Assembly: GCF_002303885.1 (NCBI RefSeq) | Contig: NZ_MRCM01000013.1 | Location: forward strand, 62,001-126,000 | Source of the DNA: Flavobacterium sp. ACN2 | Lineage (GTDB): Bacteria > Bacteroidota > Bacteroidia > Flavobacteriales > Flavobacteriaceae | Reading direction: 5' to 3' | Length of the DNA stretch: 64,000 nucleotides | In this document: piece after piece, positions 36,050 through 44,374 of the stretch | Layout: each line of letters begins with the position of its first letter | Numbering within the stretch: the stretch's first letter is position 1 | The notes under the pieces: model-generated | Databases searched by the model: none | The model's input: only the letters and a program-made list of their open reading frames with translations | Told to the model about the DNA's origin: nothing | Made by a program: the position numbers and the translations under genes

Positions 36050-36150
36050 TAGCCCCGATGGGAGTGATATCCTTTTATGCCGGTGTTCGGCATAAAAGAT
36101 ATAACGGACAGCGGGAGTGTGGTTCTTTTAACCAATATTGTGCTGCTCCT
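36050..36150 (+). ncRNA. candidate structured RNA (Flavo-1-like)
   Basis: A non-coding stretch rich in stems between two genes. It opens TAGCCCCGATGGGAGTG. A central hairpin CTTTTATGCCG / CGGCATAAAAG has an 11-bp perfect stem and a 5-nt loop. CGGACAGCGGGAG follows; its CGGG can pair the opening CCCG. Then come a small hairpin TGGTT / AACCA and a closing CTGCTCC that can pair GGGAG. The phrase pair AGCCCCGAT ... AGCGGGA recalls intergenic RNAs seen widely in Flavobacteria, possibly the Flavo-1 motif, but this identity is unverified. Confidence 0.55.
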
Positions 36151-36257
36151 AAAAATATTTATCAACCAGAGTTAATCTAATTTTGTCAAAAATCTAACAA
36201 TTTAAACGGTTAATTAAACGCTATTTTTGAGTATTTTCGTAGAATTAAATTTTATAC

Positions 36258-37403
36258 ATGAAAATAGCAATTGTCTGTTATCCTACTTTTGGAGGTAGTG
36301 GTGTAGTAGCTACTGAGTTAGGTCTCGAATTGGCCAGAAGAGGACACGAAATACATTTTATTACATATAGCCAGCCAGTGAGATTGGCACTTTTGAATCC
36401 GAATGTTCATTATCACGAAGTAAACGTTCCGGAATATCCTTTGTTTCATTATCAGCCATACGAATTAGCGTTGTCTAGTAAATTGGTTGATATGGTGAAA
36501 TTGTACAAAATTGAGCTTCTGCACGTGCATTATGCCATTCCGCATGCTTATGCAGGTTATATGGCAAAACAAATGCTTAAGAACGAAGGGATTAATCTAC
36601 CCATGATTACAACACTTCACGGTACCGATATTACGCTTGTTGGAAATCATCCTTTTTATAAGCCTGCGGTGACTTTTAGTATTAATAAATCAGATTATGT
36701 GACTTCGGTTTCGCAGAGTTTGAAAGATGATACGTTGAAATTGTTCAAAATCAAAAATAAAATTAAGGTGATTCCAAATTTTATTGAATTGGACAAAGTC
36801 AAAAAAGATCCAAATGCGCCTTGTCACCGTTATGTAATGGCGAATGAGAATGAGCGTATTATTACTCACATTAGTAACTTTAGAAAAGTAAAACGTATTC
36901 CAGATATTATTAAGATTTTCTATAACGTTCAGAAAGAAATTCCAGCTAAACTGATGATGGTTGGTGATGGACCTGAAAAGGAAAAAGCAGAGATTTTATG
37001 TCAGGAATTGGGGATTTTAGATAAAGTGATTTTCTTTGGGAATAGCCATGAAATTGATAAAATCTTATGCATGACCGATTTGTTTTTACTGCCTTCAGAA
37101 ACTGAAAGTTTTGGTTTGGCGGCTTTGGAAGCAATGGCATGTGGTGTTCCAGTAATTTCAAGTAATTCTGGAGGTTTGCCTGAAGTAAATTTTGATGGTT
37201 TTTCTGGATACTTAAGCAATGTCGGAAACGTTGAAGAAATGGCACAAAATGCATTGAAGATTTTAAAAGACGATGCGGTTTTAAGTCAGTTTAAGGCAAA
37301 TGCTCTAGAAGTGGCTAGAAAATTTGACATTAAAAACATTTTGCCTAAATATGAAGCTTTATATCAGAAAGCAGTTGATGATTACAAATTGGAGAAGCAC
37401 TAA
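36258..37403 (+). CDS. bshA: N-acetyl-alpha-D-glucosaminyl L-malate synthase
   Basis: A 381-residue GT4 glycosyltransferase. The N-terminus MKIAIVCYPTFGGSGVVATE and the following RGHEIHFITY and LLHVHYAIPHAYAG segments are characteristic of BshA, the first enzyme of bacillithiol synthesis (UDP-GlcNAc plus L-malate). The C-terminal half has the GT4 donor-site motif LPSETESFGLAALEAMACG. Bacillithiol is the usual low-molecular-weight thiol in Bacteroidota. A small lipoprotein gene follows 14 bp downstream. Confidence 0.94.
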   Translation: MKIAIVCYPTFGGSGVVATELGLELARRGHEIHFITYSQPVRLALLNPNVHYHEVNVPEYPLFHYQPYELALSSKLVDMVKLYKIELLHVHYAIPHAYAGYMAKQMLKNEGINLPMITTLHGTDITLVGNHPFYKPAVTFSINKSDYVTSVSQSLKDDTLKLFKIKNKIKVIPNFIELDKVKKDPNAPCHRYVMANENERIITHISNFRKVKRIPDIIKIFYNVQKEIPAKLMMVGDGPEKEKAEILCQELGILDKVIFFGNSHEIDKILCMTDLFLLPSETESFGLAALEAMACGVPVISSNSGGLPEVNFDGFSGYLSNVGNVEEMAQNALKILKDDAVLSQFKANALEVARKFDIKNILPKYEALYQKAVDDYKLEKH

Positions 37404-37417
37404 TTTAAAAGAATAAG

Positions 37418-37843
37418 ATGAAAAAAGTAATTTCTGTTTTAGCGATTTTTGTTTTGATTTCGTGTGGAGTGAAGAAGGCTGGAAGTTCAAATGCGGCATT
37501 GTACGAAGTTTTAACAACTCAATCGGACGGTGGTGGAAATATTAAGTTTTTTGAAATTTTGACCGAGCCAAATGAAATCAAAATGCTTGAAAACGATCCG
37601 CTTTTGGCAAATAAGATGAAGGATCCCGATATTCAGGATTACAATTATGTGATTCTAAATATGGGCGAAAAAAATACAAGCGGTTATTCTATTGATGTTG
37701 AAAAGGTAGAAGAGACAGATAAAAATATCATTATCACTGTAAAAGAAAATAGTCCAGCAAAAGATGCCATGACGATGCAGGTAATTTCATATCCTTATAC
37801 GGTGGTGAAAATTCATTCTAAGAAAGAAATTATTATTAAGTAA
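37418..37843 (+). CDS. small lipoprotein, 141 aa
   Basis: The signal peptide MKKVISVLAIFVLIS followed by Cys16 (lipobox LISC) marks a lipoprotein. The mature domain is a short beta/alpha unit with GGGNIKFFEILTEPNEIKML and a C-terminal beta-rich YPYTVVKIHSKK segment. No family was recognised. It lies 14 bp after bshA, so the two are probably on one transcript. Its TAA stop is followed on the next base by a heptamer array. Confidence 0.75.
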   Translation: MKKVISVLAIFVLISCGVKKAGSSNAALYEVLTTQSDGGGNIKFFEILTEPNEIKMLENDPLLANKMKDPDIQDYNYVILNMGEKNTSGYSIDVEKVEETDKNIIITVKENSPAKDAMTMQVISYPYTVVKIHSKKEIIIK

Positions 37844-37899
37844 GTGGTTAGTGACTAGTAAATAGTTATTAGTTATTAGTGAAGAGTTAGAGGTTAATG
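37844..37899 (+). repeat. 7-bp tandem array, locus 5
   Basis: Eight heptamers starting on the base after the stop codon: GTGGTTA, GTGACTA, GTAAATA, GTTATTA, GTTATTA, GTGAAGA, GTTAGAG, GTTAATG. The unit GTGACTA is shared with locus 1. No inverted partner array is seen here. Confidence 0.82.
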
Positions 37900-37972
37900 T
37901 CTGGCTGAGCGGAGTCTAAGCCATTTTTTAGACTAAAGCCCTTCGATAGAATCTAAAACAAAAAAATAAAAA

Positions 37973-38000
37973 AAACCTGTCGATTTTAAACGACAGGTTT
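37973..38000 (-). terminator. terminator of beta-barrel gene
   Basis: Stem AAACCTGTCG / CGACAGGTTT with an A-rich left flank that becomes the U-tail for minus-strand transcripts. Confidence 0.85.
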
Positions 38001-38028
38001 CTTCTTACAATTATTTTTTAATTTTAAT

Positions 38029-38526
38029 TTAGAATCTAAATTTAACGCCTAAACCAACGTCAAATCCAAAATTGTCATCATCATAGTAACCTGAACCAAT
38101 TTCTGGTCTTGCGTCCAATGATAAAGTAAGTGGTACTTCTTTAAATCTATATTCTATACCGATATCTCCAGCTGCAAAAACATAAGTTCCGCTATCGCTG
38201 TATCTGTAATTATTGTTGTAGTAATCGTGATCCCAAGCAGCTAGTCCTCCACCGACACCAGCGTACCAGTTAAAACCTCCGTCGATGTTCCAAACCCATT
38301 GGTAAAGGGCAACTCCTTTTATGGCGTCTACATCACTGCTGTTTCTCCATCCTAAATCAAATTCAAGTCTGTTTTTTTGATTTAATCCTAATTGGTATGA
38401 TATTTCTCCTCCAAATCCGTTGTTGTCTCCTAGACGTAATCCTAAAGCGTGTTTCGAAATTTCTTGTGATTGAGCCGTAAATGCTAAACCAAGAAGCATA
38501 AGGGCAGATAAAAGTATCTTTTTCAT
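38029..38526 (-). CDS. outer-membrane beta-barrel protein, 165 aa
   Basis: Signal peptide MKKILLSALMLLGLAFTAQ, then alternating hydrophobic/polar strands (LGLRLGDNNGFGGEISYQLG, NRLEFDLGW, WYAGVGGGLAAWDHDYY) and a C-terminal aromatic residue (FGFDVGLGVKFRF). This is the pattern of a small 8-stranded OmpA/OmpW-like barrel. The substrate or role is unknown. It is monocistronic, with a strong terminator. Confidence 0.82.
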   Translation of the reverse strand: MKKILLSALMLLGLAFTAQSQEISKHALGLRLGDNNGFGGEISYQLGLNQKNRLEFDLGWRNSSDVDAIKGVALYQWVWNIDGGFNWYAGVGGGLAAWDHDYYNNNYRYSDSGTYVFAAGDIGIEYRFKEVPLTLSLDARPEIGSGYYDDDNFGFDVGLGVKFRF

Positions 38527-38665
38527 AAAAATGGTTAATTAATTTTTTTCAAATGTATTATATCAGTCAAATAGAGAACGTATAATATTTTTGAAAATTG
38601 TTATATAATTTTCATTTTTAGGAATTCCGACCGTTAAAATTCTTAAAAAACTGCTTCTGAGGTCT

Positions 38666-39487
38666 TTATTTAAGGATTATTGAAGAAATGAGCTGAGAAG
38701 TGATAAGATCTTCCATTTCTAGAAGATTTTCCTCTTCAGCAAAGTTGCTAGCCTTGTAAGAGAACAGTTTCCAACGTTTTTTATGGTATTCCAGAGCCGT
38801 TAAGTTTTCTACCCAATCACCAGAATTGAGGTATAAAGTAGAACCGTGTTTGTTTTCTTTGGTTACGATTTTAGGTTCGTGAATATGTCCGCAGATAACA
38901 TAATCGTAATTCTTTTCAATGGCTAGATCGGTTGCTGTGGTTTCAAAATCAGAAATAAATTTTACTGCTTTTTTAACGCTCGCTTTTATTTTTTTAGAAA
39001 AAGAATAAGGTTCGCGTCCTAATTTAGCCAGACACCAATTGGCAAAACGGTTCATTAAGATTAGATAATCGTAACCTAATCCGCCTAATTTTGCAATCCA
39101 TTTTGAATGCTGAACCGAGGCGTCAAAAACGTCTCCGTGAAAAATCCAGGCTTTTTTGTCGTCTAATTCTAAAACTAATTTATCAACTAGAGCAAAATTT
39201 CCCATGTTCATATCACTGAATTTTCGAAGGATCTCATCGTGATTTCCAGTAATATAGTAAACTTTTGTTCCTTTAGAAGCCATTCCTATAATGCGCTGAA
39301 TCACTCGTAAATGTGCTTTTGGAAAATACGATTTACGAAACTGCCAAGCATCAATTATATCGCCGTTTAAAACTAAAGTTTTGGGTTTAATGCTTGAAAG
39401 ATAGTTGTTTAGTTCTTTAGCGTGACTTCCGTAAGTTCCTAAATGGACATCAGAAAGAATGACCAATTCGACATTTCTTTTTTTCAA
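38666..39487 (-). CDS. metallophosphoesterase, UDP-2,3-diacylglucosamine diphosphatase-like
   Basis: A 273-residue calcineurin-like phosphoesterase starting with TTG at 39487. The metal-binding motifs are ILSDVHLG, LNGDIIDAW, YITGNHDEI, FHGDVFD and ICGHIHEP. Proteins of this type in Bacteroidota are annotated as LpxH-like enzymes that split UDP-diacylglucosamine in lipid A synthesis. The LPS export gene lptD in this window makes that reasonable, but other substrates are possible. It is divergent from aroC. Confidence 0.85.
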   Translation of the reverse strand: MKKRNVELVILSDVHLGTYGSHAKELNNYLSSIKPKTLVLNGDIIDAWQFRKSYFPKAHLRVIQRIIGMASKGTKVYYITGNHDEILRKFSDMNMGNFALVDKLVLELDDKKAWIFHGDVFDASVQHSKWIAKLGGLGYDYLILMNRFANWCLAKLGREPYSFSKKIKASVKKAVKFISDFETTATDLAIEKNYDYVICGHIHEPKIVTKENKHGSTLYLNSGDWVENLTALEYHKKRWKLFSYKASNFAEEENLLEMEDLITSQLISSIILK

Positions 39488-39651
39488 TTTTTCTTGATTT
39501 GAAGTTTTACAAATGAAAGAAAATTTGTGAAATTTAATTTTATTAAAAGGTTACCAAAAAGAGGGTAATTTTACCAAATTGTGATTTTTATCCCATTTAA
39601 TGTTTCGTTAATAATACCAGTTTTAAATTTTTTAATTTAATTCATAAAACT

Positions 39652-39659
39652 TACATTTG
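39652..39659 (+). promoter_or_regulatory. putative -7 box of aroC promoter
   Basis: TACATTTG, identical to the -7 box of the tRNA cluster, lies 16 bases before the aroC ATG. A TTG at the usual distance is absent, so the call is moderate. Confidence 0.45.
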
Positions 39660-39675
39660 CTCAAAACAAAACACA

Positions 39676-40734
39676 ATGGCAGGAAACAGCTTCGGCACAC
39701 TATATAAAGTAACTACATTTGGAGAATCTCACGGTGAAGCTTTAGGCGGAATTATTGACGGATGTCCTCCAGGAATACAATTAGATTTTGAAGCAATTGA
39801 AGTAGATATGGCTCGTAGAAAGCCAGGTCAGTCGGCAATTGTTACGCAGAGAAAAGAACCAGATGCAGTTCAATTTCTATCAGGAATATTCGAAGGAAAA
39901 ACGACAGGAACTCCAATCGGTTTCATTATTCCAAACACCAATCAGAAATCAGACGATTACTCTCATATAAAAGATAATTACCGACCAAGCCATGCTGATT
40001 ATGTTTACGATCAGAAATATGGTTTCCGCGATTATCGTGGTGGTGGAAGAAGTTCTGCAAGAGAAACAGCAAGTAGAGTAGTAGCAGGTGCAATTGCAAA
40101 GCAAATGTTGCCAGAAATTAAAATCAATGCTTATGTTTCTTCTGTTGGTCCAATTCACTTAGAAACACCATACCAAGAATTAGATTTTTCTAAAATTGAA
40201 AGCAATCCAGTGCGTTGTCCAGATGAGAAATCTGCAGCGACTATGGAAGAATATATTCGTGAGATCCGCAAACAGGGAGACACTGTTGGAGGTGTTGTGA
40301 GTTGTGTAATTCAAAATGTTCCAGTTGGTTTAGGAGAACCAGTATTTGATAAACTTCATGCAGAATTAGGAAAAGCAATGCTTTCTATTAATGCAGTAAA
40401 AGGTTTTGAGTACGGAAGTGGTTTTTCTGGATCTGAAATGAAAGGAAGCGAACATAACGATTTATACAATCCTGATGGAACTACAAAAACAAATTTATCA
40501 GGTGGAATTCAGGGCGGTATAAGCAACGGAATGGATATTTATTTCAGAGTTGCCTTTAAGCCAGTTGCAACTATTATGCAGACTCAAGATTCTTTAGATA
40601 ATAAAGGAAACATTACACCAATGACAGGAAAAGGACGTCATGATCCGTGTGTAGTGCCTCGCGCAGTGCCAATCGTAGAAGCGATGGCCGCAATTGTTTT
40701 GGCCGATTTTTATTTAATCAACAAAACATATTAA
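39676..40734 (+). CDS. aroC: chorismate synthase
   Basis: A 352-residue enzyme with the three chorismate-synthase signatures: GESHGEALGGIIDGCP at the N-terminus, GGGRSSARETASRVVAGA in the middle and GKGRHDPCVVPRAVPI near the C-terminus. It converts 5-enolpyruvylshikimate-3-phosphate to chorismate using reduced FMN. The length is normal. No other shikimate genes are in the window. A weak hairpin (TAAGAC / GTCTTA) follows before the symporter gene. Confidence 0.97.
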   Translation: MAGNSFGTLYKVTTFGESHGEALGGIIDGCPPGIQLDFEAIEVDMARRKPGQSAIVTQRKEPDAVQFLSGIFEGKTTGTPIGFIIPNTNQKSDDYSHIKDNYRPSHADYVYDQKYGFRDYRGGGRSSARETASRVVAGAIAKQMLPEIKINAYVSSVGPIHLETPYQELDFSKIESNPVRCPDEKSAATMEEYIREIRKQGDTVGGVVSCVIQNVPVGLGEPVFDKLHAELGKAMLSINAVKGFEYGSGFSGSEMKGSEHNDLYNPDGTTKTNLSGGIQGGISNGMDIYFRVAFKPVATIMQTQDSLDNKGNITPMTGKGRHDPCVVPRAVPIVEAMAAIVLADFYLINKTY

Positions 40735-40787
40735 TAAAAGGTAAGACAGTGAGGGTCTTATTATTTTAATAATTAAAAAATAAATTA

Positions 40788-42050
40788 ATGCAAGAAGTTA
40801 CAGAAACTAAAAAACAATCATTTCTTTCGGGATTAACAGGGCAAATTATAATTGCAATGGTTCTTGGAGCCATTTTAGGAATTATATTGCACAACACCAT
40901 TTCGCCCGAATCAGCGCAGGCATTTAGCAGTAAAATTAAAATGCTGGCAACCATCTTTATTCGTTTGGTGCAAATGATTATTTCTCCATTGGTTTTTACG
41001 ACTTTGGTAGTAGGAATTGCGAAATTGGGTGATATTAAAACCGTTGGAAGAATTGGAGGAAAAGCTATTGGGTGGTTTTTTACAGCTTCATTTATTTCTC
41101 TTTTAATTGGATTGTTTTACGTAAATATTTTGCAGCCAGGTGTTGGTCTAAAACTAGATCACGTTGATATGGCAGCAGCTTCTGAGGTTACAGGTAAAAC
41201 ACAAAATCTGTCTTTTGATAATTTTGTTGAGCATATCGTGCCAAAAAGTATTGTGGAAGCGATGGCTACAAATGAAATTCTTCAGATTGTAGTTTTCTCT
41301 ATTTTCTTCGGATTAGCAGCAGCTTCTCTAGGACCAACAGTAAAACCAATTATTAGTGCTTTTGATAAACTATCGCACATTGTTCTAAAGATGGTAAACT
41401 ATGTAATGAAGTTTGCTCCAATTGGAGTTTTTGGAGCCATTGCAGGTGTGTTTGCTATTCGAGATGCAGAAGAATTGGTTATTACGTACTTCAAATTTTT
41501 CGGTTCGTTTTTAATTGGTATCGGTACGCTTTGGGCAATTTTAATTGTGATCGGATATATTTTCCTAAAAGGAAGAATGACGGAATTGCTAAGACGTATT
41601 ACAGGGCCTCTAGCAATCGCTTTTGGAACTACAAGTAGTGAGGCCGTATTTCCTAAATTAACAGAAGAATTAGAAGGATTTGGAGTAAAAGATAAAATCG
41701 TTTCTTTCATGTTGCCGCTTGGATATTCCTTTAATCTTGACGGAAGTATGATGTACATGACTTTTGCGAGCATCTTTATTGCTCAATTCTATAATGTGCA
41801 TTTAGATTTAGGAACGCAAATGGCAATGCTTTTAGTTTTAATGCTTACCAGTAAAGGTATTGCAGGTGTGCCACGTGCCAGTTTGGTTGTCGTTGCGGCG
41901 ACGTGTGGTATGTTTGATATTCCGATTGAAGGAATTGCATTAATCCTTCCAATTGACCATTTCTGCGACATGTTTAGAAGTGCAACAAATGTATTAGGAA
42001 ATGCATTAGCGACTTCTGTTGTTGGACAATGGGAAAACAATAAAGAATAG
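40788..42050 (+). CDS. dicarboxylate/amino-acid:cation symporter (DAACS)
   Basis: A 420-residue member of the glutamate/dicarboxylate symporter family, with 8 transmembrane helices and two re-entrant loops. The motifs are ISPLVFTTLVVGIAKL, FGTTSSEAVFPKL (the serine-rich HP1 tip), LGYSFNLDGSMMYM and PIDHFCDMFRSATNVLGNAL. The substrate may be glutamate, aspartate or C4-dicarboxylates. A strong hairpin ends the unit before the hybrid kinase gene. Confidence 0.92.
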   Translation: MQEVTETKKQSFLSGLTGQIIIAMVLGAILGIILHNTISPESAQAFSSKIKMLATIFIRLVQMIISPLVFTTLVVGIAKLGDIKTVGRIGGKAIGWFFTASFISLLIGLFYVNILQPGVGLKLDHVDMAAASEVTGKTQNLSFDNFVEHIVPKSIVEAMATNEILQIVVFSIFFGLAAASLGPTVKPIISAFDKLSHIVLKMVNYVMKFAPIGVFGAIAGVFAIRDAEELVITYFKFFGSFLIGIGTLWAILIVIGYIFLKGRMTELLRRITGPLAIAFGTTSSEAVFPKLTEELEGFGVKDKIVSFMLPLGYSFNLDGSMMYMTFASIFIAQFYNVHLDLGTQMAMLLVLMLTSKGIAGVPRASLVVVAATCGMFDIPIEGIALILPIDHFCDMFRSATNVLGNALATSVVGQWENNKE

Positions 42051-42103
42051 TAAAAAGGCTGAGATTTTAATTTTTTTATCTTAGTTGTTGAAAATAATTT
42101 TTG

Positions 42104-42140
42104 AAAAGCTGTATTTTTTTATGAAATACAGCTTTTTTTT
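42104..42140 (+). terminator. terminator after symporter gene
   Basis: Stem AAAAGCTGTATTT / AAATACAGCTTTT with eight T residues at the end. Confidence 0.88.
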
Positions 42141-42176
42141 ATTTTAAAGTGTATATTTGATCAAACTAGCCGATTG

Positions 42177-44360
42177 ATGCCCCAAAAACGGATTTTGTTA
42201 CTTTTACTCTTGATTCTGAATTGCTTTGCCAATTCGGCAATCGCGCAATCTAATTGTAATCTGGATCCTAAAATTGATAAGACTGTTAAGAAAGCACTTT
42301 TAAATTTTAGAGAATCTAATTTCGAAAAATCACTTATCTATTCTAGAGCAGCCTTAAATGCGGCAACAGTACTAAAAGATTACTGTCTTACTGCTCGTTC
42401 CTATAATATTATCGCGGCCAACTATAATGAATTGGCAGAGTTTGATAAAGCGATTTTCTTCTACAAAAAAGGGCTGTATTATGCCAATAAAACCGATAAC
42501 GATTCTATAAAATGTCTTCTCTATAATAATTTAGGGAATATGTATTGTTTCGAAAAGAAACAGTTTGATGAAGGAATCCGTAATTATAAAAAAGCAGTTG
42601 CTTATGCTTTGAAAATTAATGATTTGAAAGAGGTGTATTTTACCAATGTCAATATTGCTTGGGCGTATTTTGATATTGGAAACTTCAATCAAGGGCATCT
42701 TTTTTTGAAATATGTTAATAGCACGAAATTAAAATATAACGACGGATCGACAGAAGTTATAGTAGATATGCTGAACGGTATTTATGCTAGCCATAAAAAT
42801 GATTACAAGGCTGCAAATGCCTATTTTTTGAGTGCTATTGAATCTGGAAAAAAATGTCAAGAAAAAACAGATTTGGCACATGCTTATTTAGAATATGCCC
42901 ATTTCCTAAATAAAATAGATAAGAACAAAGAGGCTTACGAAGCACTTGTTAATCATTATAATCTTTCTGATAATTTATATGATGTTAAAAAACTGAAAAA
43001 GGCTTCTCAAGCAGGTTTAAGTCTAGAATTGGATGAATATAGAAGGCAGATTGATAAAGTTGAAGGGGAAAAAGTAGAGCAATCTCAAAGTTTAAGAAAA
43101 TCAAAAATCATTGTCATTCTTTTTATTTTGATTTCGCTGATTCTTTTAATTTTAATCGTCACACTGATAAAGAATATCAGATACAAGAAAAAACATAATT
43201 TAGAGCTTCTTAAAGCGAAAGAAATTGCAGAAGAAGCCTCTTTACTCAAAACGCAATTTATATCGACCATAAGCCACGAATTGCGCACTCCGCTTTATGG
43301 AGTTGTAGGAATCACCAATATGCTGCTCGAAGAACATAAAGAAATTTCGAGAAGCCAGCATTTAAGTTCCTTAAAATTTTCTGCGAGATATCTATTGTCT
43401 CTCGTAAATGATATTTTGCAGATTAACAAAATTGAAGAGAACAAAATTGTATTGGAGAATCTGACTTTTAATATTTCTGATGAAATTACGGTAATTAAGA
43501 ATTCGCTTTCTTTTCTTTCACAGAAGAATAATAATAGTATTTCTATTGATATTGATTCTCATATTCCAGAATATTTAATTGGAGATAAATTGCGCTTGGC
43601 TCAGATCTTAATGAATTTGGTCAGCAATGCCTTGAAATTTACCAAAGACGGACAAGTTGAAATTATAGTAAAACTGAATAAAGTAGAAGGAAAGCTCCAT
43701 TATTTAGATTTCTTGATAAAAGACAACGGAATCGGAATTGCGGCTGTAGATCAGAATAAGATTTTTGAAAAATTTGTTCAAGTTGGCCGTAAAGACGAAG
43801 ATTATCAAGGTACAGGATTGGGGCTTAGTATTGTAAAAAGGCTTTTAGGGCTTTTTGGAAGCACCATTACTCTAGATAGCGATTTAGGTAAAGGAACTTC
43901 ATTTTCGTTTACCATTGCTTTTGAGCATGATTTAGCCAAAACGAAAAGTATTATTGATGAGATTGAAGTTGATTTGACTTCGAGCGAAGTTTATAAAATT
44001 CTAGTTGTTGAAGACAATTTGATTAATCAGCTTGTTACCAAAAAGATTATCGAAAAAAATAATTATTCCTGTAAAGTAGTCGATGATGGTTTTGCAGCTC
44101 TTAAAGCCTTAGAAAACGATACGTTCGATCTAATTTTAATGGATATTAATATGCCTTTAATGAACGGATTTGAAACCACCAAACGAATACGTCTTCAAGG
44201 TATAGAAACTCCTATTGTCGCTTTGACGGCTTTTGATAAAGATGAAATTACAGATGAGGCGATTTCATCTGGGATGAATGATATTATTATTAAACCTTTT
44301 GAACCGGTTAAATTATTTAAAATAATCAATTTCCTTATAAAAGAAAAAAACGCTGTTTAG
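42177..44360 (+). CDS. TPR hybrid histidine kinase/response regulator
   Basis: A 727-residue sensor with signal peptide MPQKRILLLLLLILNCFANS, periplasmic TPR repeats (about residues 40-270), a short coiled coil and a transmembrane helix (about 312-334). The HisKA domain has the phospho-acceptor in STISHELRTP (H367). The HATPase domain has LMNLVSNALKFT, DNGIGIA and GTGLGLSIVKRL. The C-terminal receiver has LMDINMPLMNG (phospho-acceptor D656). There is no DNA-binding output, so a histidine phosphotransfer partner elsewhere is needed. ATG 42177 is preferred to the adjacent TTG 42174. The stop overlaps the convergent helicase gene. Confidence 0.9.
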   Translation: MPQKRILLLLLLILNCFANSAIAQSNCNLDPKIDKTVKKALLNFRESNFEKSLIYSRAALNAATVLKDYCLTARSYNIIAANYNELAEFDKAIFFYKKGLYYANKTDNDSIKCLLYNNLGNMYCFEKKQFDEGIRNYKKAVAYALKINDLKEVYFTNVNIAWAYFDIGNFNQGHLFLKYVNSTKLKYNDGSTEVIVDMLNGIYASHKNDYKAANAYFLSAIESGKKCQEKTDLAHAYLEYAHFLNKIDKNKEAYEALVNHYNLSDNLYDVKKLKKASQAGLSLELDEYRRQIDKVEGEKVEQSQSLRKSKIIVILFILISLILLILIVTLIKNIRYKKKHNLELLKAKEIAEEASLLKTQFISTISHELRTPLYGVVGITNMLLEEHKEISRSQHLSSLKFSARYLLSLVNDILQINKIEENKIVLENLTFNISDEITVIKNSLSFLSQKNNNSISIDIDSHIPEYLIGDKLRLAQILMNLVSNALKFTKDGQVEIIVKLNKVEGKLHYLDFLIKDNGIGIAAVDQNKIFEKFVQVGRKDEDYQGTGLGLSIVKRLLGLFGSTITLDSDLGKGTSFSFTIAFEHDLAKTKSIIDEIEVDLTSSEVYKILVVEDNLINQLVTKKIIEKNNYSCKVVDDGFAALKALENDTFDLILMDINMPLMNGFETTKRIRLQGIETPIVALTAFDKDEITDEAISSGMNDIIIKPFEPVKLFKIINFLIKEKNAV

Positions 44361-44374
44361 TACCAGCGTTTTTT
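44345..44374. terminator. bidirectional terminator spanning both stop codons
   Basis: Stem AAAAAACGCTG / CAGCGTTTTTT. The loop contains the TAG of the hybrid kinase and the TAA of the helicase, which share bases. Confidence 0.88.
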
